This document shows, piece after piece, positions 61,791 to 64,000 of a stretch of 64,000 bases of DNA. The notes below the pieces were generated by a model, which did not search any database, was not told where the DNA came from, and was given only the letters and a program-made list of their open reading frames with translations. The position numbers and the translations under genes are program-made. This DNA comes from Streptomyces carpinensis (GTDB lineage: Bacteria > Actinomycetota > Actinomycetes > Streptomycetales > Streptomycetaceae). Position 1 is the first letter of the stretch. Every line of letters begins with the position of its first letter. The DNA lies in NCBI RefSeq assembly GCF_002154505.1, contig NZ_MUBM01000004.1:1-64000 (forward strand), in the 5' to 3' direction.

Positions 61791-62007
61791 GGGGCTCTAC
61801 CCCCTTCGTCGGCTCGTCGGAGTAGTCCACGAGGATCGCCTGCACCGGGCAGGCGGCGGCAGCCTTCTCCACCCGGTCACGCTGCGCCTCGTCGAAGCGA
61901 GGGGAGAACAGCAGCGCCTCATCACCGTGCAGGGAGAAGACGTCCGGGGCGAGGAACACGCACTGCGCGAATCCCTGGCACCGGTTGAGATCGACGACAA
62001 GCCTCAT
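61780..62007 (-). CDS. 3Fe-4S (or 4Fe-4S) ferredoxin of the P450 system
   Basis: Small iron-sulfur protein of 75 residues. It reads MRLVVDLNRCQGFAQCVFLA, PDVFSL and ends with AAAACPVQAILVDY, giving Cys-x5-Cys ... Cys-Pro. The middle position of the first triplet, Cys in 4Fe-4S forms, is absent in CQGFAQC, as in actinobacterial P450 ferredoxins with a 3Fe-4S cluster. The ATG at 62007 is chosen from the family start; the frame upstream is longer but unlike ferredoxins. First gene of the ferredoxin, reductase, P450 operon. Confidence 0.92.
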   Translation of the reverse strand: MRLVVDLNRCQGFAQCVFLAPDVFSLHGDEALLFSPRFDEAQRDRVEKAAAACPVQAILVDYSDEPTKGVEPHVG

Positions 62008-62590
62008 CTGGAACCCGCTCCCTGCGCGGGCTGCGGTAGCCGCCGGCTCCGCAGCCATCTGCGCTCGGTCCATACGATTAGCGGGCATGCCTCACCATCA
62101 GGATCAACCCCTCCGGAGCGGGTTCGCAACGCGAGGCGGTCGCTGGCGAGCCTCGTCCGGCTGACCGCAAGGGGCACCAGGGTCGGCGACGTCACCGAAG
62201 CGGACGGGCATGGAGCTGCAACAGCCGTCAAAATGATTCTCGCCGAGGCATCAGCCCCGGAATGGACCCCGATGCACCACGTCGGAACTGCGCGTATCGC
62301 CTGGTGGGCGGATGGCGACGACCTTCGCCGAGGGCCCCTCGCTGAGCGGCCCTGCCCGGCGGGCGAACCGACTCAAGTTGAGTGTGGGCATGGGCGATCC
62401 TAGGCTGACCAGAGTGGGTGAGTCGTTCAGCCCGGCCTTCAACCGTGTGACCTGTGTAGGTGGTCCTTCCGGAATTATTGACTTGCCTCCTCGCGGGGCC
62501 GCGGCTCTCCTCCCGTCCTCGTCGGCCAGGCTCGTCGACGCGGCGCGCAAGCGTGGGCAATCCATCGAGAGCACGCAGGACGGCGTGGCG
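62008..62590. other. Intergenic region upstream of the P450 operon
   Basis: About 580 bp without a supported gene. On the + strand near 62130-62240 the translation VRNARRSLASLVRLTARGTR and VGDVTEADGHGAATAVKMIL recalls the HTH of a TetR regulator but lacks a start, and the rest of the domain does not follow. It may be a decayed regulator of the P450 operon. No hairpin stood out. Confidence 0.35.
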
Positions 62591-62700
62591 ATGAGCGACT
62601 TGGACACGCTGTCGGTGAGCACGGTTCGAGGACTGTGCGGGGACGCACCCCGGGATCCCGATCGGCATGGCATCCACCGAACTCGCCGTGCATGGCGGAC
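62591..62700 (+). pseudogene. Possible transketolase N-terminal remnant
   Basis: The ATG at 62591 gives MSDLDTLSVSTVRGLC, like the start of transketolases. After a frame change comes HPGIPIGMA, like the thiamine-pyrophosphate-site HPGxPxGMA that normally follows some 10 residues later. The remainder is not related. Transketolase genes often stand upstream of zwf in actinomycete pentose-phosphate clusters, which supports the reading, but the match is short. Confidence 0.35.
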
Positions 62701-62769
62701 AGATTCCTGTCGGCGAATTCGCCCGGGTCCCAGGGCTGGAATCGGACACGCCGAGAAGAGGAGCCGATC

Positions 62770-64000
62770 GTGACACGCCCGGACAACCACGTGATCGTGC
62801 TCTTCGGCGCCACCGGCGACCTCGCAAAGCGGAAACTGCTCCCAGGTCTGTTCCACCTCGCCAGGGCAGGCCTCCTCCCGGACGGCTACCGCATCGTGGG
62901 CTCGAGTACCGCTCGGTCCGCGCTCAGCGACGACGCGTTCCGCAAACACGCGCACGATGCCGTCGCCACCTTCGGACGGTCCCAGCCGTCCGGGCCGGAG
63001 TGGGAATCCTTCGAGGAGTCACTGTCCTTCGGCGCCGCCCAGCCCGAAGATCCCGGCCCGCTGCTCGCGGCCGTACGGTCAGCGGAGGACTCCCTCGGCG
63101 GGCAGGCGCGCAGACTGTTCCACCTGGCCGTCCCACCCTCCGCGTTCGGATCCATGATCGGGATGCTTGGCGACACCGACTTGGCGGAAAACGCGAAGGT
63201 GATCGTGGAGAAGCCCTTCGGCACCGACCTCGCCTCCGCGCGAGCACTCAACAAGACGATCCACGCCGTCTTCGACGAATCCCGCGTCTTCCGCATCGAC
63301 CATTTTCTGGGTAAGGAGTCGGTGGACAACATCCTCGCCCTCCGCTTCGCCAACGGCCTGTTCGAACCCATCTGGAATCGGGACCACATCAGCCACGTGC
63401 AGATCGACGTACCCGAGACGCTCGGCCTCGAGGGCCGCGCAGGCTTCTACGAACGTACTGGAGCCTTCCGGGACATGATCGTCACACATCTGATCCAAGT
63501 GCTCGGCATCGTGGCCATGGAACCACCTGTCTCGCTCGGCGCCCAGGCACTGCGTGACGAGAAAGCCAAGGTCTTCGAGGCGCTGCGCCCCATCGAACCC
63601 GCCCACGTCGTACGCGGACAGTACGAGGGCTACCGTGACGAACCAGGTGTCACACCGGATTCGCAGACCGAGACGTTCGCCGCGCTACGGCTGGAAGTGG
63701 ACAACTGGCGGTGGGCCGGAGTGCCGTTCCACCTGCGCTCCGGCAAGAACCTCGCACAGCACCGCGAGGTGATCACCCTCGGCCTGCGCGAGCCGCCCCT
63801 GAGGATGTTCCGTACCGATCTCCCACACCACGAGAAAAACACGGGCAACAAGATAGTGATCGACTTCGGGGACCCCGGGTGGATCGCGGCCTGCTTCCTC
63901 GCTAAGGAACCCGGCCCCACCATGCGACTCGCACCGGCGACGATGACCTTCCGTTACGCCGACTCCTTCTGCCAGAAGCACGAACTCGAAGGCTACGAAC
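62770..64000 (+). CDS. zwf: Glucose-6-phosphate dehydrogenase, 3' end off the window
   Basis: First enzyme of the oxidative pentose phosphate pathway, making 6-phosphogluconolactone and NADPH. The GTG at 62770 follows GAGGAG. The cofactor motif FGATGDLAKRKLLPGLF lies at residues about 12-28, followed by KVIVEKPFGTD and the active-site stretch RIDHFLGKESVDN (usual RIDHYLGKE; Tyr replaced by Phe). The frame is open to the window edge (410 codons) and reaches the substrate-domain motif WAGVPFHLRSGKNL. The usual length is about 460-510, so roughly the last fifth is missing from the window. Confidence 0.95.
   Translation, partial: MTRPDNHVIVLFGATGDLAKRKLLPGLFHLARAGLLPDGYRIVGSSTARSALSDDAFRKHAHDAVATFGRSQPSGPEWESFEESLSFGAAQPEDPGPLLAAVRSAEDSLGGQARRLFHLAVPPSAFGSMIGMLGDTDLAENAKVIVEKPFGTDLASARALNKTIHAVFDESRVFRIDHFLGKESVDNILALRFANGLFEPIWNRDHISHVQIDVPETLGLEGRAGFYERTGAFRDMIVTHLIQVLGIVAMEPPVSLGAQALRDEKAKVFEALRPIEPAHVVRGQYEGYRDEPGVTPDSQTETFAALRLEVDNWRWAGVPFHLRSGKNLAQHREVITLGLREPPLRMFRTDLPHHEKNTGNKIVIDFGDPGWIAACFLAKEPGPTMRLAPATMTFRYADSFCQKHELEGYE

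Overview
The window is about 70% G+C, with strong G/C bias at third codon positions. It reads as a Streptomyces chromosome, probably an arm or other accessory region. Evidence for this is an SsgA-like sporulation protein, several SpoIIE-type (PP2C) phosphatases with PAS/GAF sensors, a mycothiol-type maleylpyruvate isomerase, many GntR/MarR regulators with their enzymes, and many decayed insertion sequences of the IS110, IS256, IS5, IS481, IS1380 and integrase families. No rRNA, tRNA or CRISPR array was seen.

Layout. 1-2.9 kb: MarR regulator and a DHA2-type drug exporter with an unusual C-terminal tail, under a twin-palindrome operator. 3-8.5 kb: integrase pseudogene, GntR regulator, SsgA-like protein, DUF35 zinc-ribbon protein, HIT protein and an IS110 remnant. 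8.7-12.2 kb: GntR regulator, Baeyer-Villiger monooxygenase and HSL-type esterase, a ketone-to-ester-to-acid/alcohol module. 13.3-22 kb: two large sensor SpoIIE phosphatases, an aminotransferase, IS debris and a frameshifted AbiEii-like nucleotidyltransferase. 22.7-28.7 kb: truncated reductase, MBL hydrolase, beta-carbonic anhydrase, a cobalt-type nitrile hydratase operon, an ABM-domain protein and an MDR oxidoreductase. 29-31.1 kb: IS256 remnant, and a third phosphatase whose two halves are separated by about 0.6 kb that carries a small secreted-peptide gene.

31.6-42.9 kb is the centrepiece: one tightly packed C-P lyase operon, phnF-G-H-I-J-K-L-M, then an inositol-monophosphatase-family gene, then phnD-C-E (binding protein, ATPase, fused double permease). 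Strong hairpins stand on both sides. phnN and phnP are absent, and PhnI carries a histidine-rich insert.

43.3-59.3 kb lies between two direct copies of a segment of about 0.4 kb (3' end of a P450 gene plus an IS110 remnant). It contains an SDR with a DJ-1/PfpI protein, an acetate-type transporter, another SDR, malic enzyme plus fumarase, an operon of maleylpyruvate isomerase, HIBADH-like dehydrogenase and a frameshifted semialdehyde dehydrogenase, a 5' fragment of a group II intron, an exported alpha/beta hydrolase and a FUSC-like membrane protein. Many of these would fit degradation of aromatic acids to C4 acids and pyruvate, but the ring-cleavage genes are not here. 59.2-62.0 kb is a complete P450, ferredoxin reductase and ferredoxin operon. 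The window ends inside zwf (glucose-6-phosphate dehydrogenase), with a possible transketolase remnant in front of it.

All calls come from reading translations and motifs by eye. Family names rest on recognised motifs, not on database searches.
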